NCBI GenBank assembly: GCA_964523405.1
Contig: CAZGAQ010000001.1
Span: 310,001 to 374,000 of the forward strand
Direction of reading: 5' to 3'
Length of the DNA stretch: 64,000 nucleotides
Source of the DNA: CAZGAQ01 sp964523405
GTDB lineage: Bacteria; Planctomycetota; Phycisphaerae; UBA1845; Fen-1342
Position 1 is the stretch's first letter. The number at the start of each line of letters is the position of its first letter. Of this stretch, positions 33,123 to 41,364 are shown piece after piece. Below the pieces are notes generated by a model. The model did no database searches and had not been told where the DNA came from. It saw only the letters and a list, made by a program, of their open reading frames with translations. Both the position numbers and the translations under genes were made by a program.

Positions 33123-35318
33123 ATGTGCAGTGTGCGTGCGCAGAACAGAATGCTCGCGGTCCTGGCCGGCTGGAGTCTAGCGGCCGTCGCGACCGCAAGT
33201 GCGACGACGTGGAACGTCAACGTGGCGAACTTCTCCTTTAGTCCGGCCAATCTGACGGTGGCGCCCGGTGACACGATTCACTGGGTGTGGGTCAGCGGCA
33301 GCCACACCGTCACGTCGGGAACAGGCTGCAGCCACAATACGACCTACTTCGATGCCGCGCTTAACTCGGTGAGCACGACGTTCGACTTTGTGGTGTCGAC
33401 GGGCGTGCCGTCGATTCCGTACTTCTGCCGGCCGCACTGCCTGAGCGGCATGACGGGAGTCATCACCGTGCAGTCGACGGACATTCGGCAGCTCGTGATG
33501 ACACTGGACGGCAATCAGGAAGTTCCGCCGGTCAGCACGGCGGCGACGGGCAGCGGCACGGCGACGCTCGATGCCCTGACGGGGCTGTTCAGTTGGAACA
33601 TCAGCTTCAGCGGGCTGTCCGCGGGCGAGACGGCCGCGCATTTCCACGGTGCGGCGCTGCCCTGTGCCACCGCGGGGCCACAGGTGACCTTGCCGCTGGG
33701 CAGTCCGAAAGTCGGGTCGGCGGCCCTGACGCCGGCTCAGGTCGCGGACCTGCTGGCGGGCAAGTGGTACGTGAATGTGCACAGCACCGCGTTCCCCAAC
33801 GGTGAGATTCGCGGGCAGGTGGCGCCGGCAGCGCTGGGCAATCCGATCCCGGTGCCGATCCCGACGGGTAGTGTCCGCGTGCAGCTTGTGCCGGTCGCCG
33901 TTGGGCTGACGGCGCCGCTCTACGGCACGAGCGCGCCCGGGCAGCCCGGCCAGCTCTACGTGGTGGACCAGGCCGGCACGCTCTGGCGGATTGACCTGGC
34001 GACCGGTACTAAGACGGCGTTCCTGGACGTCAGCGCGCGCCTCGTGCCGCTGGGCGCCTTTGGACCGAACACGTTCGACGAGCGCGGCTTCCTCGGCGTC
34101 GCGTTTGACCCCGCCTACGCCACCAACGGACGCCTGTATACGTTCACGTCCGAGCCGTTTGACCCGAACAGCCCGGCCGCCGACTTCCCCGCGACGGTGC
34201 CGGCGTGGACGCCGAACTGCCAGAACGTCGTGGCGGAGTGGACGGTCCCCAACCCCGCGGATCCGAACTCGTTGCCTGGTGCGCGGCGCGAGCTTTTCCG
34301 CCTGGATAAGCCGCAGTTCAACCACAACGGTGGCGGTCTGGCGTTCGGACCCGACGGCCTGCTGTACGTCTCCATTGGCGACGGCGGCAACGCGGATGAC
34401 CAGGGCGCGGGACATAGCTGCGGCGGCAACGGCCAGGACACGAGCGTGGTGTGGGGCAAGATCCTGCGGATTGATCCGCTGGGCACAAATTCCGTCAACG
34501 GGCACTACGGCATTCCGGCCGACAACCCGTTTGTCGCGGGCGGCGGGCTGCCCGAGATCTATGCCTACGGTCTGCGCAATCCGTGGCGCTTCTCGTTCGA
34601 CACGAGCAGCGGTCAGCTTTACTGCGCGGACGTCGGCCAAAATGACGTGGAAGAAATCGACGTCATCGTGAAAGGCGGCAACTATGGCTGGCGCTGGAAG
34701 GAAGGCTCGTTCTCCTTCCATTTCAACGGCGACCAGCCCGGGTACGTCAGCAACGTGCCGCAGGCCTGGCCGGCCGGGCTGATCGATCCGGTGGCCGAGT
34801 ATGACCACGACGAAGGGACGGCCATCATCGGCGGCTTCGTATACCGGGGCGGGGCGCTGGCCGCGCTTGCGGGCCGGTACGTGTTCGGCGACTACGCCCG
34901 GACGTTCAACAACGACGGCCGACTGTTCTATCTGGACGCGGGCAACGCCGTGCAGGAATTCCAGCTCGTGGGGCAGGCGGCGCTGGGGCTGTCGCTGTTG
35001 GGTTTTGGGCAGGATGCCGGCGGCACGCTGTACGCGCTGGGCAACACGACGGGCATCCCCTTCGGCACGACGGGCGTGGTGCTGCGAATCGCGCCGCCGC
35101 CGTGCAGCGGCGACGGCAACTGTGACGGCGTGATCAACTGGCGCGACATCGACTATCTGGTCGCCGCCCAGAACGACAACCAGACGGCGTGGGCGGCGCT
35201 GTTCGCGCCGGGCAGTCCAGCGTGCGGATTCCTGAATCTCGACACGAGCGGTGACGGCGCCGTGAACTGGCGCGATATCGATCCCTTCATCGCGCTGATG
35301 AACACGACATGTCCGTAG
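33123..35318 (+). CDS. cupredoxin / CHRD / sugar-dehydrogenase fusion, secreted
   Basis: 731 residues. Signal peptide to about 27. Residues 28-115 form a plastocyanin-like type I copper domain with H61, C102, H105 and M110 as ligand candidates (GSHTVTSG; FCRPHCLSGM). A CHRD domain follows (about 120-235; LDGNQEVPPVSTAATGSGTA; AAHFHG; NGEIRGQV). Then comes a PQQ-dependent glucose dehydrogenase (GSDH/HHIP-like) beta-propeller, about 250-655 (NHNGGGLAFGPDGLLYVSIG; YGLRNPWRFSFD). The dockerin-like tag ends it. The combination suggests an extracellular oxidoreductase with its own electron-transfer domain (inference). SD GGAG is six bases before the ATG. Confidence 0.88.
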   Translation: MCSVRAQNRMLAVLAGWSLAAVATASATTWNVNVANFSFSPANLTVAPGDTIHWVWVSGSHTVTSGTGCSHNTTYFDAALNSVSTTFDFVVSTGVPSIPYFCRPHCLSGMTGVITVQSTDIRQLVMTLDGNQEVPPVSTAATGSGTATLDALTGLFSWNISFSGLSAGETAAHFHGAALPCATAGPQVTLPLGSPKVGSAALTPAQVADLLAGKWYVNVHSTAFPNGEIRGQVAPAALGNPIPVPIPTGSVRVQLVPVAVGLTAPLYGTSAPGQPGQLYVVDQAGTLWRIDLATGTKTAFLDVSARLVPLGAFGPNTFDERGFLGVAFDPAYATNGRLYTFTSEPFDPNSPAADFPATVPAWTPNCQNVVAEWTVPNPADPNSLPGARRELFRLDKPQFNHNGGGLAFGPDGLLYVSIGDGGNADDQGAGHSCGGNGQDTSVVWGKILRIDPLGTNSVNGHYGIPADNPFVAGGGLPEIYAYGLRNPWRFSFDTSSGQLYCADVGQNDVEEIDVIVKGGNYGWRWKEGSFSFHFNGDQPGYVSNVPQAWPAGLIDPVAEYDHDEGTAIIGGFVYRGGALAALAGRYVFGDYARTFNNDGRLFYLDAGNAVQEFQLVGQAALGLSLLGFGQDAGGTLYALGNTTGIPFGTTGVVLRIAPPPCSGDGNCDGVINWRDIDYLVAAQNDNQTAWAALFAPGSPACGFLNLDTSGDGAVNWRDIDPFIALMNTTCP
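35109..35318 (+). repeat. dockerin-like 210-bp C-terminal module, copy 2
   Basis: Same module as at 32810 and 37728. By eye it differs from copy 3 at about a dozen of 210 bases. Confidence 0.85.
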
Positions 35319-35359
35319 GCGCGCGGAACGCAATTCGTGGCGCGTAGCGCCAGCAAGCA

Positions 35360-35387
35360 CAGGCCGGCGTCGCAGGGCGCCGGCCTG
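35360..35387 (+). terminator. strong hairpin after sugar-dehydrogenase fusion gene
   Basis: 10-bp perfect stem CAGGCCGGCG / CGCCGGCCTG with an 8-base loop, followed by TGTGTGG rather than a T-tract. Confidence 0.5.
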
Positions 35388-35495
35388 TGTGTGGAGTGAG
35401 GGTCTGTGCTGCGAGGGAGTGAGCAGCCGTGTGGCAAAGATGGAAAAGACCGGACCTGGGCGGGCGAGCCCCGCCGCAATGACAGGAAACAACGC

Positions 35496-37937
35496 ATGAA
35501 ACGAAGACATGTTTGGGTGCGGCAGACTGCGCTAGGCGCGCTGGCCGTCGTGCTGGGCGGGGTGGCCGCCGCTGCCAGTGCCGCGAATTTGCCGTTTACC
35601 TACCGCAAGGGGGGAATTCCGGATCTCGATCAGACCCGCCAGATCGCCGGCGGGCACTTTGGACTGCCCGGCGACGGGAACAACTACTGCGTACCCACCA
35701 GCGCCATGGACTGCCTGGCCTATATCGCCAACCACGGGTACGGCTGGATGGAGCCGAACGGCTACCGCAATTGGCAGGCGCAGAACCTATACGACAGCGC
35801 CGGGATCGAAATCTGGAAGATGGGTCAGTTCATGAACACGGACGCCGGCACTGGCACGACCGGCGACAATCATCTGCAGGGGATCAAGGACTGGTTTGAG
35901 TCGTGGGGGCTGCTGTCCGACTTCACGGTTACGGCGCAGTTCGCGAGCGGGACCTCCAGCCCGACGCCCAACGACCTCGCGGATGCGGGGTTCGCGGGTG
36001 GCCTTGTGATGCCCATCATCGGGTGGTACAGCCTGGCGGGAGGCCAGTACACGCGCGTCGGCGGCCATTGCCTGGCCATGAACAAGCTGGTGGGGGCCGC
36101 GGGGCCCGTCTATACCATCAGTTGGCGCGACCCGGCGGCCGACGACGGGGTGTTCACGACGCAGTCGCCGTTCAGCACGGGTACGTACACGCTGACGGCG
36201 GTCACGGCGATGTTCAATGGCAGCAACCGCACACAGTATCGCGTCGTCGGGTTCAACAGCGGCACCAACGCGGGCTTTCTCGACGGGTACGTCGTCATCA
36301 CGCCCAAGCACGTGCTCACCACGGCGCCGGGCGACTTCGAATTTGACCTATACGACCTGTCGAGCCTGGTCGACCACGCGACCGTTCACGTGGCGGCGGC
36401 TGGCGGGATTCGACATGCCGCCTTTCATGCCGCGATGACCACGGTCGCCTACCTCACGCTGCCCGACGGCAACCAGCGGAGCGATCTGCGCGTGCTTGAT
36501 CCAAACAGCGGCCACACGGTGATCATCCAGGAACTGGTGTCCGGAGCAACGAAGGTCGCCGTCGGCCGCAACCGGCGTGCGTATGTGCTGGCCGAGGGTG
36601 GCATCCGGCTGCTGGGGTACGATCTGGACCGGGCGCAGGCGCCGTATGACGCGAGTTTGCCGCAGTACATGAACACGCTGGCGTACGACGACCTGTACGA
36701 CCTCGTGTACGTGCTGTGCACGGGGAATCCGCGGCTGGTGCAGTGTACGGCCGATCTGGCGGTGCAGAACGATGTGCAGTTGCCCGAGGGCCTGAGTCTC
36801 AACATCGAGGCGCCGCTGGCCGTGAGCCCGGTGACCAGCAATCTCTGGATTGCCAGCCAGTGGGCGTCGGAACTGTACGAGATTGGGGTCGACGGGGATG
36901 GTATCGCCACCCTGTTGTCGCAGTTCTACGATCCGGATCTCTATGACGCCGTGGGGCTAGCGGTGGACGAACGCGACCACGTGTTCGTGAGTACGAACCG
37001 CGGGACCGGGCTCGAGTTCGCCGGCGGTACTGGCAACTGGCAGCGCGTGTCGCCGTCGGTGCTCGATGGACGCGCGTTCGGCCCGCTCATGGCGGTCAGC
37101 TTCAGCCGGTCGAACTTCGATGTGGCGACGATGACGGGGCCCGGATACGAGAACGTGCTGCCGACCGATTTTGCGCCGCCGGTGTATGACGGGGCGCCGA
37201 GCACGTTCGACACGGACGGGGACGGCTGGAAGATCGTGGGCTTCGATGGCGGGTATCCGCCGCCGGCGTTCGGAGATCTCGACCCCACCTGGCTGTCCAC
37301 GGGCGGCAATCCGGATGGGGCAATTGAGGCCACGGACGTGTTCGCGGAGACGTTCTTTGCGGCGCCGGACAAACTGCTCGGTGACCTCACGGCGATGTAC
37401 GGCGGAACGCTGACGTTCGACATGCTCATTCACGGCAGCGATAACGCGGCCTACCCGGCGGTAATCCTGGCCGGAGCGTCGAAGTTTCTCTACTACAACG
37501 CGCTGCCGACAGAGGAGGGGGTGTGGACGGCGCGCACGATCCCGCTCACCGAGGGTGGATGGCGCGTCGGCGACTGGCAGGGGCCGGACGCGAGCGCGGA
37601 TGATCTGCGCGAGGTGCTGGGCGACGTGCGCGGCTTGTACATCAACGCGGAGTGGCACACCGGTCCGGACGACACGCTGCTGGACAACGTGTACCTGAAT
37701 CCGGTCGTCGTTCCGGCGGTGTGCGCCGGCGACGGCAACTGCGACGGGGTGGTCAACTGGCGCGACATCGACTATCTGGTCGCCGCCCAGAACGACAACC
37801 AGACGGCGTGGGCGGCGCTGTTCGCGCCCGCGAGTCCGGCGTGCGGCTTCCTGAATCTCGACACGAGTGGTGACGGCGCCGTGAACTGGCGCGATATCGA
37901 TCCCTTCATCGCGCTGATGAATACGACTTGTCCATAG
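35496..37937 (+). CDS. secreted C39-like peptidase / laminin-B protein, dockerin tag
   Basis: 813 residues. A signal peptide (to about 30) precedes a papain-fold C39-like domain: Cys65 in NYCVPTSAMDCLAYIAN, His191 in VGGHCLAM and Asp in ISWRDPA. A propeller-like region follows (about 280-540), then a laminin-B-like domain (about 585-720; GGNPDGAIEATDVFAETFFA; GGTLTFDMLIHG), and the dockerin-like tag. Whether the peptidase domain cleaves or only binds is unknown. The ATG at 35496 is the start, with AGGAAA about ten bases upstream. It is the third of three consecutive tagged secreted proteins. Confidence 0.82.
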   Translation: MKRRHVWVRQTALGALAVVLGGVAAAASAANLPFTYRKGGIPDLDQTRQIAGGHFGLPGDGNNYCVPTSAMDCLAYIANHGYGWMEPNGYRNWQAQNLYDSAGIEIWKMGQFMNTDAGTGTTGDNHLQGIKDWFESWGLLSDFTVTAQFASGTSSPTPNDLADAGFAGGLVMPIIGWYSLAGGQYTRVGGHCLAMNKLVGAAGPVYTISWRDPAADDGVFTTQSPFSTGTYTLTAVTAMFNGSNRTQYRVVGFNSGTNAGFLDGYVVITPKHVLTTAPGDFEFDLYDLSSLVDHATVHVAAAGGIRHAAFHAAMTTVAYLTLPDGNQRSDLRVLDPNSGHTVIIQELVSGATKVAVGRNRRAYVLAEGGIRLLGYDLDRAQAPYDASLPQYMNTLAYDDLYDLVYVLCTGNPRLVQCTADLAVQNDVQLPEGLSLNIEAPLAVSPVTSNLWIASQWASELYEIGVDGDGIATLLSQFYDPDLYDAVGLAVDERDHVFVSTNRGTGLEFAGGTGNWQRVSPSVLDGRAFGPLMAVSFSRSNFDVATMTGPGYENVLPTDFAPPVYDGAPSTFDTDGDGWKIVGFDGGYPPPAFGDLDPTWLSTGGNPDGAIEATDVFAETFFAAPDKLLGDLTAMYGGTLTFDMLIHGSDNAAYPAVILAGASKFLYYNALPTEEGVWTARTIPLTEGGWRVGDWQGPDASADDLREVLGDVRGLYINAEWHTGPDDTLLDNVYLNPVVVPAVCAGDGNCDGVVNWRDIDYLVAAQNDNQTAWAALFAPASPACGFLNLDTSGDGAVNWRDIDPFIALMNTTCP
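37728..37937 (+). repeat. dockerin-like 210-bp C-terminal module, copy 3
   Basis: Third copy of the C-terminal module (GDGNCDGVVNWRDIDYLV ... DTSGDGAVNWRDIDPF), nearly identical in DNA to copies 1 and 2. Confidence 0.85.
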
Positions 37938-38256
37938 ACGGTACCTCGTCCGCGGTTGCCTTCACCTCCGGGCAGCCGCGGACTGCTTCTCCTCGAAGGC
38001 GACGACAGGTCGGCGCAGCAATGCGTCGGCCTGTTTCGTTGCGCGGCGGAGGCGGTAGAATGCGTTTGGAAAGATGCGGGTGGGGGCTGGGGCCCCCCGA
38101 GATTCACTGCGGCGCTGTTGCGCGCGGCGGAGCGGCGTGGGAAAGTGGAGCAGTGCGAACGTGGGAAACGAGTCGTGAGTGGCGGGTCGAGCAGCGGGGA
38201 CGCGGGCGGTTGCGGCCGTGCGTGCCGCGGGGCGCTATGCCCGAGAGGAAGCAGCC
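37938..38256. other. intergenic region after secreted-protein cluster
   Basis: 319 bp with the terminator at 38006-38039. The upstream frame of the next gene stays open from 38179, so its start could lie inside this region. Confidence 0.4.
38006..38039 (+). terminator. rho-independent terminator
   Basis: 12-bp stem CAGGTCGGCGCA / TGCGTCGGCCTG with two G-U pairs, followed by TTTCGTT. It ends the third tagged secreted-protein gene. Confidence 0.7.
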
Positions 38257-38754
38257 TTGAGTTCCCGCTGGTATGAACGCTGGTTGTACGCGGACCCGCT
38301 TGGGCAGCGACTCAGCGGGGTGCCGGACCTGACTGAGCGGCGGCAGATCGCGCGCGAGTGCCGCCGGCGCGCCAACCTGACCGCGTGGGCCGCCGTGACC
38401 CTGGTCGTGATCGTGGTTGTGGGGGAGGTGCTGTTCGGCTGGGCTGGACGGCAGTTCAGGCTGGAACGTGTTCTGGCGGATTTCGGGCAGCCGGCGCTCT
38501 TCGCTGTGGCGCTGGGGACATTCTTCGCTTGGGAGCGGCGTGCGCTGCTCAGGGTCCTGCCGAGCGTTCTGCGCGCGATGGGACGGTGTCCTCGTTGCGG
38601 ATATCCGGCGCGGACGGCCTCGCCGCGGTGCTCGGAATGCGGGACCGAACTGGGCGAGGGCCCGCGGCCGGACGACCAGCAGGTAGAGCGGGCGGGCCAT
38701 TCGGACGCCCACAGCGCCGCGCACGACGACGGCCGTGCCCCGCCGCACGGATAG
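38257..38754 (+). CDS. two-helix zinc-ribbon membrane protein
   Basis: 165 residues, unknown function. Two hydrophobic segments (about 45-66, AAVTLVVIVVVGEVLFGW, and about 82-97) are followed by a zinc ribbon CPRCGYPARTASPRCSECG (about 115-133) and a His/Asp-rich tail. It has the same layout as the proteins at 40244 and 42042. The start is uncertain: a TTG at 38257 has GAGGAA seven bases upstream, while the frame is open back to an ATG at 38179. Confidence 0.6.
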   Translation: MSSRWYERWLYADPLGQRLSGVPDLTERRQIARECRRRANLTAWAAVTLVVIVVVGEVLFGWAGRQFRLERVLADFGQPALFAVALGTFFAWERRALLRVLPSVLRAMGRCPRCGYPARTASPRCSECGTELGEGPRPDDQQVERAGHSDAHSAAHDDGRAPPHG

Positions 38755-38928
38755 CGGTTGAGCTGCTCGCGCGCCAGCGAGCGCGGCGCGGTATGATGCA
38801 GGCATGAATACGGGGCACCAGACGGGGCTCGCCCAGGCGGATGCCGGGGCGGCAGTGCGCGCGGGATGAGAGTATCCAGCCGGCGACGCTCGGCGAACCG
38901 GCGATGCCAGCGTGGGAGTGAGTGGCTG

Positions 38929-39783
38929 ATGAGTGCAGCGCGAGACACAAGGTGGCGCGTGGTGCTGGCGCGCCACGGGCGGGGCAGTCGCGATCCGGCG
39001 TGGCTGTACGACGAATACTTCGCCGTACCTGTCCTGGTTCTGGTCAGCGGGTTGGCGTGCAAGTACGCGCCGGAGCTGTCCCCGGCGCTGTGGGCCTGCG
39101 TGGCCGTGCCCGCACTGGTCTATTGCCGGGCCCACTTGCTTGACTACCGCCGGGTGCGGCGGGGTCAGCAGGCGCTGGGGGCGAAGAGCGGGGACAGTGC
39201 CGGCGGCGAATCGAAGGCCGCTGGCAACATCAGCGCCGGGGGTAGGGCGGGGCCGGCGGGGTGTCCGGCCACGGGGCCGGAGCGGCTATGCGTCGTTGGG
39301 AATGCGGCCGAGGTGGTGGCGTTGCGCAGCGAACGGGGCGGAGCGTACCCGTATCGGCAGACCATTTGCGCGTGGCGCGTGGTGCTGGGGCTAATGGCGC
39401 TGATTGTCGCGGTCCGGCACATCCTCCACTTTCCGGGCTCCACAATCGATCTGACGTGGGCGACTTGGCCGCTGGCAGGGTTGCTGGGAGTGATGCTGCT
39501 GTCGCGGCTGGTGGCGTACGCGCAGGTGGAGGTGCGGCCGGGGTGGCTGCAGGTGCGGCCGTCGGGAGTGCTGCGATTGCTGGGGTGGCGGGACCGGGAG
39601 GTTGATCTGGCGCGGGCGGAGGTCTGTGTGGACTTCAAGGAGCGGGTACTGGAAGTGCGGGATGCGGGCTTGCCGGTGCGGATTTCGCTGGTGTCCACGT
39701 GGTATCCGCATGAGCTGGCGCAGCACGTGTTGCACGCGGCGGGAGGGGTAGGGAAGGCCGTTGAAACGGCCTGGGGCGGGTGA
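38929..39783 (+). CDS. membrane protein of unknown function
   Basis: 284 residues. Four hydrophobic segments are visible: a pair at about 28-65 (VPVLVLVSGLACKYAP; LWACVAVPALVYC) and a pair at about 148-205 (VVLGLMALIVAVRH; WPLAGLLGVMLLSRLV). A PH-like beta region follows (VEVRPGWLQVRPSGVLRLLG). No family was recognised. GGGAGTG lies ten bases before the ATG; a TATGAT at 38792-38797 could be the -10. The last ten codons and the stop lie inside the 151-base repeat L, so the insertion or spread of that repeat may have changed the C-terminus. Confidence 0.65.
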   Translation: MSAARDTRWRVVLARHGRGSRDPAWLYDEYFAVPVLVLVSGLACKYAPELSPALWACVAVPALVYCRAHLLDYRRVRRGQQALGAKSGDSAGGESKAAGNISAGGRAGPAGCPATGPERLCVVGNAAEVVALRSERGGAYPYRQTICAWRVVLGLMALIVAVRHILHFPGSTIDLTWATWPLAGLLGVMLLSRLVAYAQVEVRPGWLQVRPSGVLRLLGWRDREVDLARAEVCVDFKERVLEVRDAGLPVRISLVSTWYPHELAQHVLHAAGGVGKAVETAWGG

Positions 39784-39895
39784 GAGAGGAGAGAGTAGAG
39801 GGGGGAGCGTTGGGAACCAGTCCTAAAGGACTGGCCTATTTGCCCGGCTACGCCGGGGAAGGCCGCTGAACCGGCCAGAAGCGGAAGGCGTGGGA
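39745..39895 (+). repeat. repeat L, copy 1: 151-bp element of four hairpins
   Basis: Direct repeat of 42489-42639 with three differences. It holds four palindromes: GGCCGTTGAAACGGCC (39756), CCAGTCCTAAAGGACTGG (39817), CCCGGCTACGCCGGG (39843) and GGCCGCTGAACCGGCC (39861). A purine-rich spacer (GAGAGAGGAGAGAGTAGAGG) lies between the first and second. Confidence 0.95.
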
Positions 39896-39910
39896 CGGGA
39901 GGATGAATGC

Positions 39911-39989
39911 GGGCCCGGCCTTAGCGCCAGCCTGCCCGCTGGTCGTGGGCGTGGCGGGCGCGGCGGTGGGGGCTGATGGTCGGGGGCGG
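39911..39989 (+). repeat. repeat S, copy 1
   Basis: About 80 bases starting GGGCCCGGCCTTAGCGCCAG, similar to 42729-42808. It follows repeat L in both places. Confidence 0.85.
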
Positions 39990-40046
39990 CTTCCGCATGC
40001 TGGTTGAGGGCGGGCCGGCGGTTGGGTGGAGCTGTCGTGTTCGAAG

Positions 40047-40090
40047 GTAGATTCTTCAGTCGTTACACTCCTTCGGAATGACGGGGAGCG
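40047..40090 (+). repeat. dispersed repeat R, copy 2
   Basis: GTAGATTCTTCAGTCGTTAC then ACTCCTTCGGAATGACGGGG. Core shared with 42806 and 42878. Confidence 0.85.
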
Positions 40091-40243
40091 GGACGGGTGC
40101 GCTGTTGTGCACTGCTCGCAGAGCCGGGGCACACGGGGCAGTGCGTTCGGTGACCGGGCTACGTGCCCGCCCTGGTTCGCTGCGGGCGGGGGCGTTAGGA
40201 TGGGGGATCGAGACTGGGGAAGCGTGGACGGGAGGTGCCGGCA

Positions 40244-40990
40244 GTGATTTCGGGAGTGTGGTTGCGGGAAGAGCTATGGCGCGGGGCGCCGATTGGGCGG
40301 CGGGTGGCCGTGGCGACACCGTACCTGCTTGGGACGGCCGGCGCGGCCCTCGTGCTCGGAATGGTGGTGTGGCCGGCGCAGACGCTCGGGGCGCCGTGGT
40401 GGGTGAAGGTGGGTTACTTGGTGGTAGGGCTGCTGCCGGCGTGGCGAGCGGTGCGAGAGCGGCGCGCGGTGCGGGCGTTTGTCGGCAAGCTGGAGGGCTG
40501 TGCGTATCGCATCTGTCCGGGCTGCGGGTATTCGCTGGCGGGGCTGCCGGAGGCGCACGCGTGTCCGGAGTGCGGCGCTCGGTTCACGATGGAGGGGGTT
40601 GTGGAGTTCTGGAAGGAGTGGCGCCGCGGCGGAATACGCAGGCTGTCGGGCGGACCGACCGAGGCGGTGACCAGTGCGCTGGAGATTGCCAAGGAAATGA
40701 CGGGCGGGGTACCGGGCGCGCCGGTGGAGTTGACGCGGACGGTGTGGGAGAGGTCGCAGTGGATGCGGCGGAGGCGGCGCGGGCGTTGGTTGGGCCCTTC
40801 ACCGGCGCGGCTGTGGGTGGAGTTGCTGCGGTACGTCGGGGGCCCGGGCGGGGCGACGACGCTGCGCTTGCGGGGGCTGCCGGGCGAGGGTGAGGATCAT
40901 GACGTGACGCTGGAGCTGGCGGCGGTGGAGAAGGTGCGCGTGACGTTTCGGCCGCACGGCGGGGACGACGCGGCGCTGCGGGATGTGTAG
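40244..40990 (+). CDS. zinc-ribbon membrane protein
   Basis: 248 residues, unknown function. Two membrane segments (about 27-45, PYLLGTAGAALVLGMVVW, and about 53-70, VKVGYLVVGLLPAW) precede a zinc ribbon CPGCGYSLAGLPEAHACPECG (about 90-110). A C-terminal region of about 130 residues is charged, ending in a beta-like part (HDVTLELAAVEKVRVTF). The start is a GTG at 40244, eight bases after GGGAGG (40230-40235); a GTG at 40235 overlaps that SD. First of four genes between the two L-S-R repeat blocks. Confidence 0.7.
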   Translation: MISGVWLREELWRGAPIGRRVAVATPYLLGTAGAALVLGMVVWPAQTLGAPWWVKVGYLVVGLLPAWRAVRERRAVRAFVGKLEGCAYRICPGCGYSLAGLPEAHACPECGARFTMEGVVEFWKEWRRGGIRRLSGGPTEAVTSALEIAKEMTGGVPGAPVELTRTVWERSQWMRRRRRGRWLGPSPARLWVELLRYVGGPGGATTLRLRGLPGEGEDHDVTLELAAVEKVRVTFRPHGGDDAALRDV

Positions 40991-41013
40991 GGCGGATCAA
41001 GCGGACGACCGTC

Positions 41014-41289
41014 GTGGCGAACTGGATAGCGTCAGCCCTCTTGTTCTTGATTGCGGCCGTGTGCACGGTCGGCAATTGGGCCATCCTGGTGGCGCAACTG
41101 CGCGGCAAACGCACATCGCTCGTCGTGCTCAAGGGCGCGGCGGCGGGGGCGCTGGGAGCTTGTATGTGTCCGGTGCCTGAGGTGCGGAAGCTGTGGTGGG
41201 TGTTCCCGCTCGTCGACATCGGCTGCGCGCCGTCTATCGTCCTCCAGCTTGGGTATTTGATATATCGACGTTGGTGGCGGCGTGTGTGA
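41014..41289 (+). CDS. small membrane protein
   Basis: 91 residues with a hydrophobic N-terminal helix (ANWIASALLFLIAAVCTVGN; WAILVAQL) and a second hydrophobic stretch (about 60-80, WWVFPLVDIGCAPSIVLQLG), ending in a basic tail (RRWWRRV). Two Cys lie close together (GACMCP). No family recognised. The start is a GTG at 41014 without a good SD, 23 bases after the previous stop. Confidence 0.5.
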   Translation: MANWIASALLFLIAAVCTVGNWAILVAQLRGKRTSLVVLKGAAAGALGACMCPVPEVRKLWWVFPLVDIGCAPSIVLQLGYLIYRRWWRRV

Positions 41290-41364
41290 AGAGTGAGGTG
41301 TAGGCTACTGTGATGCGAGGGCCGGGCTGGCCGCAAAGGCGGGACGGCGAAGGAGGGCGGCACG

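Larger units (their letters stand above)
39784..40243. other. repeat-filled intergenic region
   Basis: 460 bp made mostly of repeats L (from 39745), S and R in that order, then about 150 bp of unique GC-rich DNA before the next gene. No gene is seen. Confidence 0.6.

Noticed and set aside
33177..35510. A 777-codon minus-strand frame
   Set aside because: Antisense shadow of the copper/CHRD/sugar-dehydrogenase gene; low-complexity Arg-rich product.
38804..38869. A 21-residue frame behind a TATGAT box
   Set aside because: No SD and no recognisable features; more likely part of the leader of the gene at 38929.
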